A program made the translations under genes and the position numbers. Positions 13,559 through 25,245 of a stretch of 64,000 bases of DNA are shown here, one piece after another. The stretch is taken from NCBI GenBank assembly GCA_003952965.2, contig CM025850.1, positions 20,517,552 through 20,581,551 on the forward strand, in the 5' to 3' direction. Positions within the stretch are counted from its first letter, which is position 1. Each line of letters opens with the position of its first letter. The notes under the pieces were generated by a model. It was not told the origin of the DNA. It did no database searches and was given only the letters and a program-made list of their open reading frames with translations. This DNA comes from Morella rubra. Its lineage: Eukaryota; Streptophyta; Magnoliopsida; Fagales; Myricaceae.

Positions 13559-15580
13559 CTGTGGGTTCCTGTTTCCTAGTGCGGGGAATTGGGTCCGACA
13601 AAATCTTTCCGCGAAATTGGAACCCGAAAAAAAGTTGAGAGAGAAACGAAGGTTTGATTAATATACTAAAATTAGAAATGGGCGACAGGCGAAGAGAATT
13701 GTAAAACCTGTCTAGCTGTCCAAAGGCGGCCGTTGGAGTTGTTGACTTTCCTCACGGTTCTAACCGTACGATTTGAAAGGTTATTTCGTTTTTAGCGTGA
13801 ACATTTTGAAGATTAATAAAGTAAATAAATTCTTGAGACTTTAATTATTAATTATTATAATTATTAATTTCACAGTTGGCTTTTTTAATGAATTCATGTC
13901 TCTACCTATTGTCCCTTGATTTATTGCTTAACATCGAGTGGTTTCTTGTACAAATTTGTCACGTGTTGTTGGAGCATGAGGTATTTTCAAAAGTTTTAGT
14001 AATTATAAAGAGAATAGAGTAATTAGTGTTTGAGACCATATTAATATTACTAAGATGAAACATCAATTGATGAATAATTATTGTCTGAAAGCACCTTGTT
14101 TATGTTTATCACCGGAGGCGGTAATTTAGTAGTGTTGGACTAAAGTTAGGACTTAGGGGTGACGCCGATGAAGATTCAACTCTTGACAAAGTCATTCTAC
14201 TTTAGTGGTACTCGTGTTATGTGAATGTTCTTGAATTTCAGTGGAGTTGCTTCGATGGTGAATCACTTTAATAGTATTTTTTTTTTTTTTTTAGAAATGC
14301 AAAAACAAAAATTACTGTCTGAAAGTTCATAATATTTTTTTTTTGGGCGTAAAATCTCAATAGTAATTATTGCTTTTGCATGGATTTAACTTTTAGGGTC
14401 TTAACGACGTCGTCGAGGACAATATTCAGTGAGATAAGCTTTTCTATTTTTGGGTTAGGTCAAGATCCTTTATAAAGGCCGTTGAAGTGGAGATTTCTAG
14501 CTGTCGCCAAGAATAGCCATTCTTAGTGGAGACTATGTGGCTGCAGTATCCTTCCCAAACAGACGACTGGCATCTATTCTTTCACTTGATTGCCTTAGGA
14601 CCCTTTTCATTATTAAGTACTTTTTCTTAATTGATTGGACGAATAGACATGGAAATCAACTTGTTGACTCTAAATTCCTTTTCATTGACTTCTCCTTCTT
14701 GCATAATAGTAACGGTTGTATATTGTTCACTGGGTCTCTCGTCCAATCATTTTGTTCATTTAGTTTGGAGTAATTTGCATTTTATCTTCCTAATTATCAA
14801 ATTCATCAACTTTAATTCGTCTTGTCGTAACTCATAGGATCCAACGCATAGCCCAAAAGGCAGACATTAATGCATTTTGGTAATTTGAAAGCTAAATGTG
14901 ATGAAATTAGTAATTTATAAAGCTAGAAGTGATTTTTTCCATAGTTTCAGTCGCCTCTCTGCAGAACTTTTGTGCCACTGTTATGGCGCTAAGCAGGTTG
15001 AAATGTGGAGTACTTCATTTGGATTCCAGAGGCTAATAACTCTCTTAATACAAAGAATGAGGGTTAAAAAGCAGTACTATGAGTTTCATGCTTTAATAGG
15101 TCAGTTTCTAATCGCATTTTAGGCTTAATGAACTATAACTACTCCAATTAGCATATTAATAGCTCATGATTTATATTCTATTTAAACATGACAAGCAAAT
15201 ATGAGCCTCAGCCACTGACTTAGCTAACAACTAGTAATATATTTTTTAATATGAAATTAAATGCACCAACAGAAATCATACAAGCAAAATGGATATTTTC
15301 CAGGTATTAAAATTAGGAGAAAGCTTGAATAAAATGAAGAGAGAAAGATGAAGGCTTGCACTGTTTCCTACTCAAAGAAATGATAGGGTTTAATTCCCAA
15401 CTTTTTATCCGCCTGTACAAGTGATCTGTCTAGGGGAAGCATTGTAAAAGTCACCATAATGCAGATTGAAATAAACCAAGCAACGAATCCTTCGTTTAGA
15501 GAGGTGGAAAAAAGCAGGAAAAGAAGAATCAGAAGACCCTGAATCGGAGAACGTCTACCTCTTCACTCTTTAATGTCCTT
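13559..15580. other. HSFA5 upstream region and TNL 3' flank
   Basis: No gene seen. The first few hundred bases after 13558 must contain the HSFA5 promoter and 5' leader. I saw no clear heat-shock element array. The remainder is AT-rich with poly-T runs (near 14280 and 14335). The end near 15580 should carry the 3' untranslated sequence of the TNL relic. Confidence 0.4.
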
Positions 15581-18500
15581 TCATTCTTGTGCTTCAGACT
15601 CGAACCTCAACCTTTTAGAACAATTTTCCGCAGTTTCATTGCTTGGTCCTGCCTCATTGTCATCACGACCTCTCTTGACACAAATCAGATCCAGTGCATC
15701 TTCTGCAGCAGTTTCAGAATGGCTATATTCGACCAAACTTCCATACTCATTTATTGTATTGGGCACAAGAAGTAGATGAACTCCACACTTTGATACTTCA
15801 ATAGCATGCCCAGCTCTGATGGATACCTCAATTTCCTCTTCGCTTTCCATCTCGAATCCATAACTTTTAAGTGGTATATGGCAGACACAGTAGTGATCCT
15901 CACAGGTTTCAGGAACTGGACGGAATGTTGGCCGAAAAGTTTCTTGGTGGCCTCTAGTTTTATTATTGACTATCGCAAATGGAGCAGAAGCTGTCGCCTT
16001 ATTTTCATCCTTGGCTGCATAAACTGCACAAATGAGCAACCCCTGGATTTCGCCTTCTGCAAGTGAAGGTACATGGAAGGATATAGAGGATCCAATTGCC
16101 TGATGGCTGAACCAATTTGGAACCTCACTACCAGGGAGGAAAATGGCACAAGGCTGATCAGCCTTGGACAGACCCTACTTTCAAAAAATCGTTCAGATCA
16201 GAAATTAAAACCAAGCGTACACACTTTCAGAGAGAGAGAGAGAGAGAGAACCTCGATAAGACTCTTCCTAAAATCATATGCTAGATTGTTGCAGCTTTCC
16301 ATGTGAACTACCTGTGAAGAATTTGAAGTGTCCAAGCCCTGAATCTCCATCAGTTTGTGGCAGTTAGTAAGGATGAAATATGATGAATGTCTTGAGGACA
16401 GATTTGAAATTCTTTCTAATGACGTGCAGTCAGTTGCATACAGGGCTGTTAAACTTTCAGGCAGTCCTGAAATTGTTTGAAGACTAGTACAAAATTCCAA
16501 AATTAAGTTCTCTAATTTAGGAAGGCAGCTGATGCCATGAGGCAGATTACGAAAATTATTTCCTGTTAAATCCAAGTGTATGAGTGAAGATAAACTTCCA
16601 ATATCACTAGGACGTCTTCAGACAAACTGCAGTCACTTAGAGTTAGCGTTCGCAAAGAGCATAATCCAGAAACAGAAGCTGGTAGCATATTTGTGGGATT
16701 TGATTTTGACAATACCCATGATGAGAAACGAGAGAACAAAGATTTCGATGATTGATCTTCACATCCAGAAAATGACAGAGTTGCCAGATTCTTCAAAAAG
16801 ACAATAGAGGGTGGAAGTTGTTTAATTGCAGTTCCATCTGCAAGTAGCTCTCTTAAAGCCACCATATTTCCTATTTCCTCTGGTAGCTTGTCAAGTTTTA
16901 AACAGCCAGACAACTTAAGAGTTTCAAGAGACTTTAAGTTAGAGATGTTTCTTGGAAGATTCCTCAAGCTCTTGCATCCTTCTAAATTTAGTAAAACAAG
17001 TCCTTCCAAATGTTCAATCGAGTCATGAACCTCAACCAAGCTTGTGCAACCTTCTAGTATAAGTATCTCTAGACTTTGGACTTGTAAAAAGTTTGGAGAT
17101 GTCGTGAGGTATTTGGAATAGCTGAGATTCAGAACTTTCAATCTGTTGAGTTCCTGTCAAAATGAAACAATATTTAAAAAGAAAAGAAAATTTTCGCAAG
17201 AGTTACATATTTAATATTAGTAAAAAAAGAGAGAAAAGAATAGACAATGTAAGATTCTTCTTACTTTTTTACCCCTCCACAATTCTTTGAGAGGACTTTT
17301 TTGCATACCAAGAACAACAATGCTATTCAGATAGAAATTTGGTGGTAGAAATTTCAGAGGACACTTGTGCCAACAAAGCCATCTCAGCTCTTGAGAAAGA
17401 TCTTCGTAACATCCTACGAGATGTACACTATTGATTTGGAGCAATCTCGAGTATTTCATTTTCCTAAATGTTTCAGTTTTCAAATGTACATCTTCAAGAA
17501 CAGGTAGACTAAGGACTAGACCTTCCACTGCTTCTGATCCCTGGCAATATATACAGCTGGATTAGCAACACCCACACTTTTGTGAAAGGGATTGAAAAAG
17601 GTTAGAAGTGCTTATAAGGTTTCAACAAGAAAAACTAAAGAAAAATGCTGGAGCTCTCCAAACAGGGTGAGAAGTCCTTATGAGGCAGGTGCATGCCTTG
17701 TTCATTTGGTAAGATATCTGTCATGAACATGATTCAAAGATGCTTTGATTTGAGCTCATAATAAATTAAATTGAGACGTTTTCGATATACGAAGCACATT
17801 TTCAGAAAGATAAAACTCTAATGCATACTTATATAGCATTTATATAATGCTATGTTTCTATATGTGCCCATATTAGGTGCAAATGTATATGCATCTTACC
17901 GTATGTTTGCTCAGAACATTTAAGACATCTTCTTGAAACCATAACCTACTGTGTTTTCCAGGATCACCGGGTGACATTTCTCGAACAATCTCCCTTCCCA
18001 TATCTCGAATCAAATCATGCATTCTCAACTCATTTTCATCATCAATTGTTATGAGTGATCTCTGAATGAGAATACTTATACCAATAATTGGAAAGAAATC
18101 ACATCCATCAAATATCTTAATGGCGTATTCTTTATCCATACCAATAAAAAAGCATGCAATATCAAGAAATATGTTTTTTACAGTATCATCATCTAATGAA
18201 TCAAAGCTTATTCTAAGTATTTTTTGAATTTGGTGGTCAGGAATTTTCTTTAATTTTTCCACTGCACTTTTCCATTCAATAATGCTTCGTCCTCTTACAT
18301 AAGAACCCAAAACTTCAAGAGCCAAGGGAAGTCCTCCCAGATAGTTCACCATATCAATTGCAAGGTCCAGATAATCTTCTATTGGATGAGTCATCCTGAA
18401 GGCATGCCAACTGAAAAGTTCAAGAGACTCTTCATAATCCAATTCGTCAACTTTGTATTTTCCATGTACTCCTAGTTGATATAGCAAATGTTCATCTCTA

Positions 18501-19010
18501 GTTGTTACAATGACTCTGCTTCCTGAACCAAACCATTCCAAGCTTCCGGCTAATGAATTCAATTGTTCCACATGATCTACATGATCTACATCATCAAGAA
18601 CAACAAGAACTTTTTTGCAATGAACTCTTTCTTTGATCAAATTGATTCCTCTAGGCGCATTGCCAACCTTAAAATTTTTCTTTTCCAATATATCGGAAAG
18701 TAGTTGTTCCTGTAGACGAACTATACCATCAGGCTGTTTTGCAGTCTCTTTAATATCTAAAAGACAGCTATTTCCTTCAAATCCATCTTGTAATTGATTA
18801 TAAATTGCTTTTGCTATGGTTGTTTTGCCTATACCACCCATTCCATAGATGCCCACAATGAGGACGTCACTTGTTCCGAGGCTTAATAAAGCCTTCAACT
18901 TGTCAACACGAGACTCTATTCCTACTGGGTATGTGGCAATACTCAAGTAAGCACGGTTCACTTTACAGAGAACTTCTTCAACAATCTTCTTGATGAACAT
19001 TGATTCGTAC
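15581..19010 (-). pseudogene. TIR-NBS-LRR (TNL) resistance gene relic, TIR exon missing, LRR frameshift
   Basis: Four exons in the usual TNL order: NB-ARC 17900-19010; linker/first LRR 17265-17540; LRR 16252-17153; C-terminal post-LRR (C-JID) 15581-16174. Junctions are GT-AG and in phase. NB-ARC (370 aa) has P-loop GMGGIGKTT (56-64), kinase-2 VLVVLDD (134-140), RNBS-B with TTRDEHLL, GLPLAL (226-231) and MHD (330-332). The C-terminal exon has the PGSEVPNWFSHQ motif typical of plant TNLs. Family role: intracellular immune receptor and NAD-cleavage-dependent signaller. Here the TIR exon that should precede 19010 is absent. The exon starts in mid-codon after an AG acceptor, and a Copia element begins about 320 bp upstream. 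The LRR exon is 902 nt, one short of frame, with the break near 16611. Function as a full receptor is unlikely; a TIR-less NB-LRR transcript cannot be excluded. Confidence 0.85.
16229..16249. repeat. (AG)n microsatellite at a TNL splice donor
   Basis: About ten AG units. On the coding (minus) strand this is a CT run directly following the GT of the 77-bp last intron (16175-16251), so the donor reads GTTCTCTC instead of the GTAAGT consensus. Length variation here would alter the intron but not the exons. Confidence 0.9.
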
Positions 19011-19331
19011 CTGATCATTATTATTGAAATAATTATACATTTTGATCACACTCTTAAAATTGAAAAACACAACAACAAAAAGATACAACAAAACACAACA
19101 AAATCATATTACGAAGGGGAAACTACACTTTATTACTTTCAACTACTACCTCATCTGTTCTGGACAATTAACTCCTAAATTATCAATTTTTACAAGTCCC
19201 CGGTAAGTTAAGATCTAACTGCAGAGATTACGACATATATCAATTTTTTTGTTCAGTTCAAGGGTCAGATTTTAACTCATGGGTAACTTACGAAAGGTAA
19301 TAGTTCGAGGGAGTTAATTACTTAATAATAA
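19011..19331. other. Remnant of TNL first intron, AT-rich
   Basis: No TIR-coding sequence found in either orientation. The AG at 19011-19012 (coding strand) is a plausible acceptor for the NB-ARC exon, so this should be the 3' part of intron 1, cut off by the Copia insertion. Confidence 0.5.
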
Positions 19332-19468
19332 TTTCAGATGAATGAAATAATATCGTGTCTTCTCATTAATCACTGAATTGTTTATATATACATCGGAATG
19401 TAGTGTTGCAATAAAACCAACATAACTAACGCATAACAGCCTAACGACTTTAGTCTCTATTTCTATTA
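19332..19468 (-). repeat. Copia 3' LTR
   Basis: 137 bp, differing from the other LTR at only three positions (about 2%). In this orientation it is the downstream LTR and follows a G-rich polypurine tract. The termini are not the usual TG...CA: on the element strand it reads TAATAG...CTGAAA. Confidence 0.9.
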
Positions 19469-19469
19469 G

Positions 19470-19480
19470 CCCCCCTCAAG
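19470..19480 (-). other. Copia polypurine tract
   Basis: On the element strand it reads CTTGAGGGGGG directly before the 3' LTR. This is the expected primer site for plus-strand DNA synthesis. Confidence 0.75.
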
Positions 19481-22400
19481 CTGGACTATGTATATTCAAA
19501 AGGCCAAGCTTGGATACAAGATTCATAAACTGATCAAAAGGTAAAGGCTTGGTTAAGATATCAGCTAACTGATGTGCTAAAGTAACATGTAGAGTTTTAA
19601 CAAGCCGTTGCTGCACCATGTCACGAACCAAATGACAATCAATGTCAATATGTTTAGTGCGTTCGTGGAATACATGGTTAGCTGCTATGTGAAGAGCAGC
19701 CTTACTATCACAAAATAACAGAGTCGGCTGATCATAAATAATGAGAAAATCCTTTAGCAAGGCAGTAAGCCACTTTAACTCGCAGCATGCCATGGCCATG
19801 GAACGATACTCGGCCTTTGCTGAAGAGCGACTAATAGTAACCTGTTTCTTGGATTTCCATGAAATAAGAGAGTCCCCAAGAAAAACTGTAAAACCAGTAA
19901 TCGAGCGCCGAGTATCCGGACAAGCGGCCCAATCCGAATCACAGAAGGCCTTGAGCTGAAGAGAAGATGAGCTTGAGAGAAAAATGCCTTGACCAGGACT
20001 GTTTTTAAGGTACTTAAGAACCCTGATAGCTGCATCATGGTGAGGTTGTCGAGGCTGAGAGAGAAATTGACTCAGTGTATTTACAGCAAAAGAAACATCC
20101 GGTCTGGTAATTGTAAGATAAAGGAGGCGACCCACCAATCTTCTATAGGAACTGGGATCATCCAATAAAGCACCATCTGAAGCACTTAGTCGAAGGTTAC
20201 TGTCCATAGGTGTACGAGCAGGTTTGGTGGCCAACAAGCAGAATCTTCAAGTAACTCCAGAGTATACTTTCGTTGACATAAACTGATGCCAGCAGCTGAT
20301 CGGGCCACTTCAAGACCAAGGAAAAACTTGAGTGATCCCAAGTCTTTAAGCTTGAATTTTGAATCTAACCAGGACTTCAACTCAGCAACAGAATCAGTAG
20401 AGTTACTTGCAATTATGATGTCATCTACATATACTAACAAGGCAAGAAAAACAGTTCCAGTGGACTTGGTAAATAAAGAATAATCTGATTTCGATTGCTG
20501 AAAACCATATGAAATCAGAGTATTAGAGAACTTGCTGAACCACTGACGACTTGCTTGTTTTAAACCGTATAAAGATTTTTGTAATTTGCACACTCTATTG
20601 TCACCTGAATGTGAGAATCCGGGAGGAAGGTGCATGTAAACTTCTTCATCTAGCTCACCATGTAAGAATGCATTATTTACATCTAATTGATGTAAACTCC
20701 AATTGTGAATTGCTGCCAAAGCCAAGAGACATCGAACAGTGGTTAATTTGGCTACGGGAGAAAAAGTATCGAAATAATCAATACCCTCTTGCTGAGTATA
20801 CCCTTTTGCAACAAGGCGTGCCTTATGCCTTTCAAGAGTACCATCAGCATGAAATTTACACTTGTAGACCCATTTACATCCAATGGCAGTCTTGGTAGGA
20901 GGTAAATCAGTCAATGTCCAGGTATTGTTAATTTCAAGAGCTGTGATTTCAGCTCTCATAGCCTCTCTCCATTCGGGTAATTTGACAGCCTCATAGAAAT
21001 ATTTGGTTCAATATGACTACTAACAGCTAAGGTAAAAGCTCGGTGAAGAGGAGATAACTTTGAATAGGAAACAAAAGAAGATAAAGGATATAAAGGGGAT
21101 GAAGAAATTGAACCTTGAGCCGAGGATTGATCTGAAGTGCTAGAGGAAGTCTGAGCTAGTTGACAGTGATATTCCTGCAGATAAAGAGGCTTATGTTTGA
21201 TTCTAGTGGACCTGCGGATAGGTGGATTTAAAGACAAAAGATCAGTAGTAGGTGGCATCATATCATGAGGATTAGGATCGGCAATGGGTGAGGCAACAGG
21301 ATTGGTAATAGGTGAAATAACAGGGTCTGTAATAGGAGAAGTATCTGCAATGGGTAATGTGGATGTAGAATTTGTTGGTGAAGTAGTATCTGTGGATAGA
21401 TGGATGGGATCTGAAGTATGTGGAGATGGAATATAAGAAAAAATATCAGTAATAGGATTAGGAGGAGCTGGAAAAACAAGGTGCTGAAAAACAGGATCAG
21501 GAGGTGCTGGAGAATTATGTGACAGACCTGAGTGAGAATTTTGGAATGGAAAAATTCTTTCATGAAAAATAAAGTGCCTTGAAATGAGAATGTGATTTGT
21601 GGCAGGATCTAACAACTTATATCCTTTAATGCCAGGAGGATAGCCGATAAAAACACAAGGGATGGCTCTCGGATCAAACTTGTTTCTATTGTGAGGATGA
21701 GTAGACATAAGCTAAACAACCAAAGGTCCTAAAATGAGAGTAATCTGGTTGTTTATGAAATAAGAGTTCAAAAGGGGAACGATTTTGAAGTAAAGGCGTA
21801 GGGAGTCTGTTGATGGTATGAGTAGCAGCAAGTATGCAATCACTCCAAAAATGGATAGGTAAGTGAGCTTGAAAACGTAATGACCGAGCAACATTTAAAA
21901 TATGTTGATGTTTTCGCTCTACAACGGAGTTTTGCTGAGGTGTATACACACAACTCTTTTGATGTAAGATTCCTTTGAGATTGAAAAACTCACGCATATT
22001 AAATTCTAAGCCCTGATCAGAACGTAAGGTTTTTATATTAGTGCTAAACTGATTTTCAACCATGTGACAGAAACTTTGAACACATGATCTAGTATCAGAT
22101 TTAGCCTTAAGAAGATATATCCATGTACAGCGTGAAAAATCATCGACGATAGTTAGAAAATATCGAAAACCATCATAAGAAGGAACGGGAAAAGGTCCCC
22201 AAATATCACAGTGTATGAGCTGAAAAAGAGATGTAGATTGAGAGGTACTTGGTTGAAAAGGAAGCCTTTTTTGTTTACTTAAAGGACATATAGAACAATG
22301 AGATGGAGGCTGTAAAGTAAGAGAAGAACCAGGTAAAGCATGTTTTATTGATTGTAATCGTGAGTCAGAAGGATGACCCAACCTACAATGCCATAGAAAA

Positions 22401-24114
22401 CTAGGCTGGAGGAACTTTGATTACACAGAACAGTTGAACTAGAATCAATTAAAGCATCTGATGTCTGCAGTAAAAGATAGAGGCCCTCAAAGATTTTAGC
22501 AACTCCAATCGTCCTCCATTGAATAAGGTCCTGGATATAACAATGATTATTGAGGAAAATTAAACAACAAGAAATATCGGATGTCAATCGGCTAGCAGAT
22601 ATGAGATTAACAGAAAATTGAGGAATGTAAAGAACATTGTTCAAGATGAGACTCGAATGAATTTTGACAGTGCCAATATGAGTAGCAAAAATATGCTGAT
22701 TATTTGGTAATCTGATTTTGATATTAACTGGAAAAATATTTGAGGTTAAAAGGTGAAAAGACCCGACCATATGGTCAGTAGCACCAGTGTCAAGAATCCA
22801 AGTAGTAGAAGGATGTTGACATTGAGTGAGATGATAAGAAACGGGAGAATTTAAATCTGAATGAACAGATGCAATACCTGAAAAATGAGGAACAAGTGTA
22901 GATGAGTGAACAGATGAATTAGGAACAGAAACATGGTTGACAGATGAAGGAGTTGAGGAAGTTAGGATGGACTGATTCTGAAGAGAAGCTATGAGAGTCT
23001 GACACTGATCTTGAATGGTAGATAACCCGGGCAATTGACTGTGTTCTTGATCAAGACTAGCATTATGAACTGAAACAGATTTGCTCTTGGTGAATTTAAA
23101 ACTAGGGGGAAAGCCATGTAATCGGTAACACTTGTCTACCGTATGACCAGATTTACCACAGTGGGTGCAGACTGGTTTGGCCCGTCCTCCAGATCCCCTT
23201 GCAACATCAGTTTTCAAAGCCATCACAGCTGACTCTGCCGTGGAAACCAAATGAGTACCGAGGTGTTCTTCCTCTTGAACTATTAGGGAGAAGACTTTGT
23301 TAATGCTTGGGAGTGGATCAGATAAGAGAATCTGGCCCCTAGCATGAGAAAACTGGTCATTCAATCCCATTAAAAACTGGAGAATAAACTCTCGTTCTTG
23401 GCCAGCAAGAATGGATTTGGTTGCCTTGCACTCAGAACCACAAACACAAGCATCGATAGGACAATAGATCTGGAGCTCGTCCCAAAAAGTCTTGAGTTTG
23501 GTAAAATAAGTGCTAACAGAGGCAGAATCTTGAGTGAGAGTAGCAAAGTTCTTACGCTTATGGAAAATCCGAGGTCCATTTGATTGCGTGAATCTCTCAT
23601 GAAGCACATTCCAAACATGCCTAGCGGAATCAGTGTACATCACAGAAGCTGCAATCTCCTTCGAAATTGAGTTCATCAACCAAGCGATGACCATCAAGTC
23701 ACAACGCATCCAAGAGAAATAAGAAGGATCATCTGGAGCAGGTTTGGGAATGGAGCCTTGGACAAAGCGACTTTATTTTTGATTGTAAGAGCCATGATCA
23801 TCGACCGACTCCAGGTGGAATAATTTTGTGCTCCAAGAAGTGGTTGAGAAACCAGAAGAGCACCAGGACTCTCAGCATGTGTAGATACAGGGGATTAGAT
23901 GAAGGTTCATCTATAGGTGTAGAAAAAGGATTTGGGAAGGGAGAATTTGGTTGAGGAGGTTGAGAAGGTTGAGGAGGCTGCAAGAAGGGAGAAGGTTTAG
24001 GAGGAGAGATCTGATCATCAGGCTCTTCCGAGGAAATCATGATCTGCTTGCAAGTGTGAAAAACAGAAAAAAGAAAAAAAAAAAAAATTTAATCGTGCAG
24101 AAGCTTTGAGAGTA

Positions 24115-24126
24115 GCTCTGATACCA
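24115..24126 (-). other. Copia primer-binding site (initiator Met-tRNA)
   Basis: On the element strand it reads TGGTATCAGAGC, the sequence complementary to the 3' end of plant initiator tRNA-Met, immediately after the 5' LTR. It fixes both the orientation and the LTR boundary. Confidence 0.95.
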
Positions 24127-24263
24127 TTTCAGATGAATGAAATAATATCGTATCTTCTCATTAATCACTGAATTGTTTATATATACAACGGAATGTAGTG
24201 TTGCAATAAAACCAACATAACTAACGCATAACAACCTAACGACTTTAGTCTCTATTTCTATTA
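24127..24263 (-). repeat. Copia 5' LTR
   Basis: 137 bp, three substitutions from the 3' LTR, bordered inside by the Met-tRNA primer-binding site. Confidence 0.9.
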
Positions 24264-24914
24264 TGTTGTGGGGGCTATTGATGTTTCTAGGATGCCCCCT
24301 GATATTGTCTCCTGGGACTCTGATGGTTAAGGTTTCAGTTGCTTAGAAAAAAAAATAGCTTGGCTTCAGCCAAGGGGAGCCGAGCCACCGAATTGGTCTA
24401 ATAGTCTCATTAAATGACGTGGAGATTATGAGACCATTGGATGTATCTCATTAAACAAAAGCCCTTGCAATCCTTTGTTACAAGGATCTAATGTTTCGGC
24501 TAGTTTGGATTTGGACTAGAGGGTTGATACCCTTTTTGATTTTGCGAGCAATGCTTGGGACTTGGAGCTGTTATTTTCCACCTTTAATGCCGATTCTCTT
24601 TCTAGCCTTTTTCCCGTATTTGCTTTGAGAGCGATTGTAGTGTGCTGGTGCAGGATGTGCTCTCTACTGATGATCAAGTTGGCTGGCAGGCTGAGGCTTG
24701 GATGTTTGCTCTCCGGTGCCATTTTGCTTCGCAGGATGTTCATTCTCTTGAGTGGATCCCCCGGTCTCGGAATCGCTGTGCTCACCGGCTAGCCAAGTGG
24801 GCTGATATCTCCTTCTGTTTTGGTTTTTTATCTGTTTCTTCTGTGCCTAGTTTTATTGTTAATTCTGACACTGGTTGTATTTGAGCTGGTTTTATCCTTA
24901 TCTAAAAAAAAAAA
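24264..24914 (+). mobile_element. LINE (L1-type) 3' fragment with poly-A tail
   Basis: The plus-strand translation contains the C-terminal RNase H-like (RVT_3) part of plant L1 elements: SVLVQDVL..., then SLEWIPRSRNRCAHRLAKWA, and finally an A run at 24903-24914. Upstream, stops and frame changes are frequent and the 5' end is lost where the Copia element begins. It is inert. Confidence 0.75.
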
Positions 24915-25245
24915 AACAAGAGTCCTTGCTTTGCACTGCTTTGAACCATGCCTCTTTGCACCCAATCTTTTCCCAAAACCGATATCTAGCCATCGAGGTC
25001 GCAAATGTCAGTGCCGTAAACATGATCAGGTTTGACAATTGAAGGGACCAAATGTTGACATTCAAATATTACAGCGGCGGTCCAAATGGGTAGCTTTGAA
25101 ATTTCATTTCAAGTGATGGGAAGTCTAATAGGCATTATGATTTTGCTAGAGTATCAGCCCAGAAAAAGGAGGAAAATAAGGAGCAATCAATTTAATGCTT
25201 CTGTCATCCACATCTTCGTTCTCAAAAAGACGCGCTGAACTAGTT
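24915..25245. other. Upstream region of S-RLK A
   Basis: No gene seen. It lies directly upstream of the start codon of S-RLK unit A, so it would be its promoter and leader. No element stands out. Confidence 0.4.

Larger units (their letters stand above)
19332..24263 (-). mobile_element. Copia LTR retrotransposon, full length but frameshifted
   Basis: Two 137-bp LTRs bracket a pol gene on the minus strand. Domains from 5' (right) to 3' (left): gag with CCHC knuckle CTHCGKSGHTVDKC, aspartic protease WILDTGATDHM, GAG-pre-integrase, integrase core with the QLIHCDIWGPF start, reverse transcriptase with YVDD ([12 protein letters not shown]), and RNase H ending [11 protein letters not shown] Met-tRNA primer-binding site follows the 5' LTR. 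The reading is broken by about six one-base frameshifts (near 23765, 22380, 21700, 20965 and 20230, and in gag), so it is non-autonomous. No target-site duplication is visible (left flank AATAA, right flank TGTTG). It lies immediately 5' of the TNL NB-ARC exon, where the TIR exon would be expected. Confidence 0.95.

Noticed and set aside
19741..20898. Plus-strand frames opposite the Copia pol gene
   Set aside because: Antisense shadows of reverse transcriptase and RNase H.
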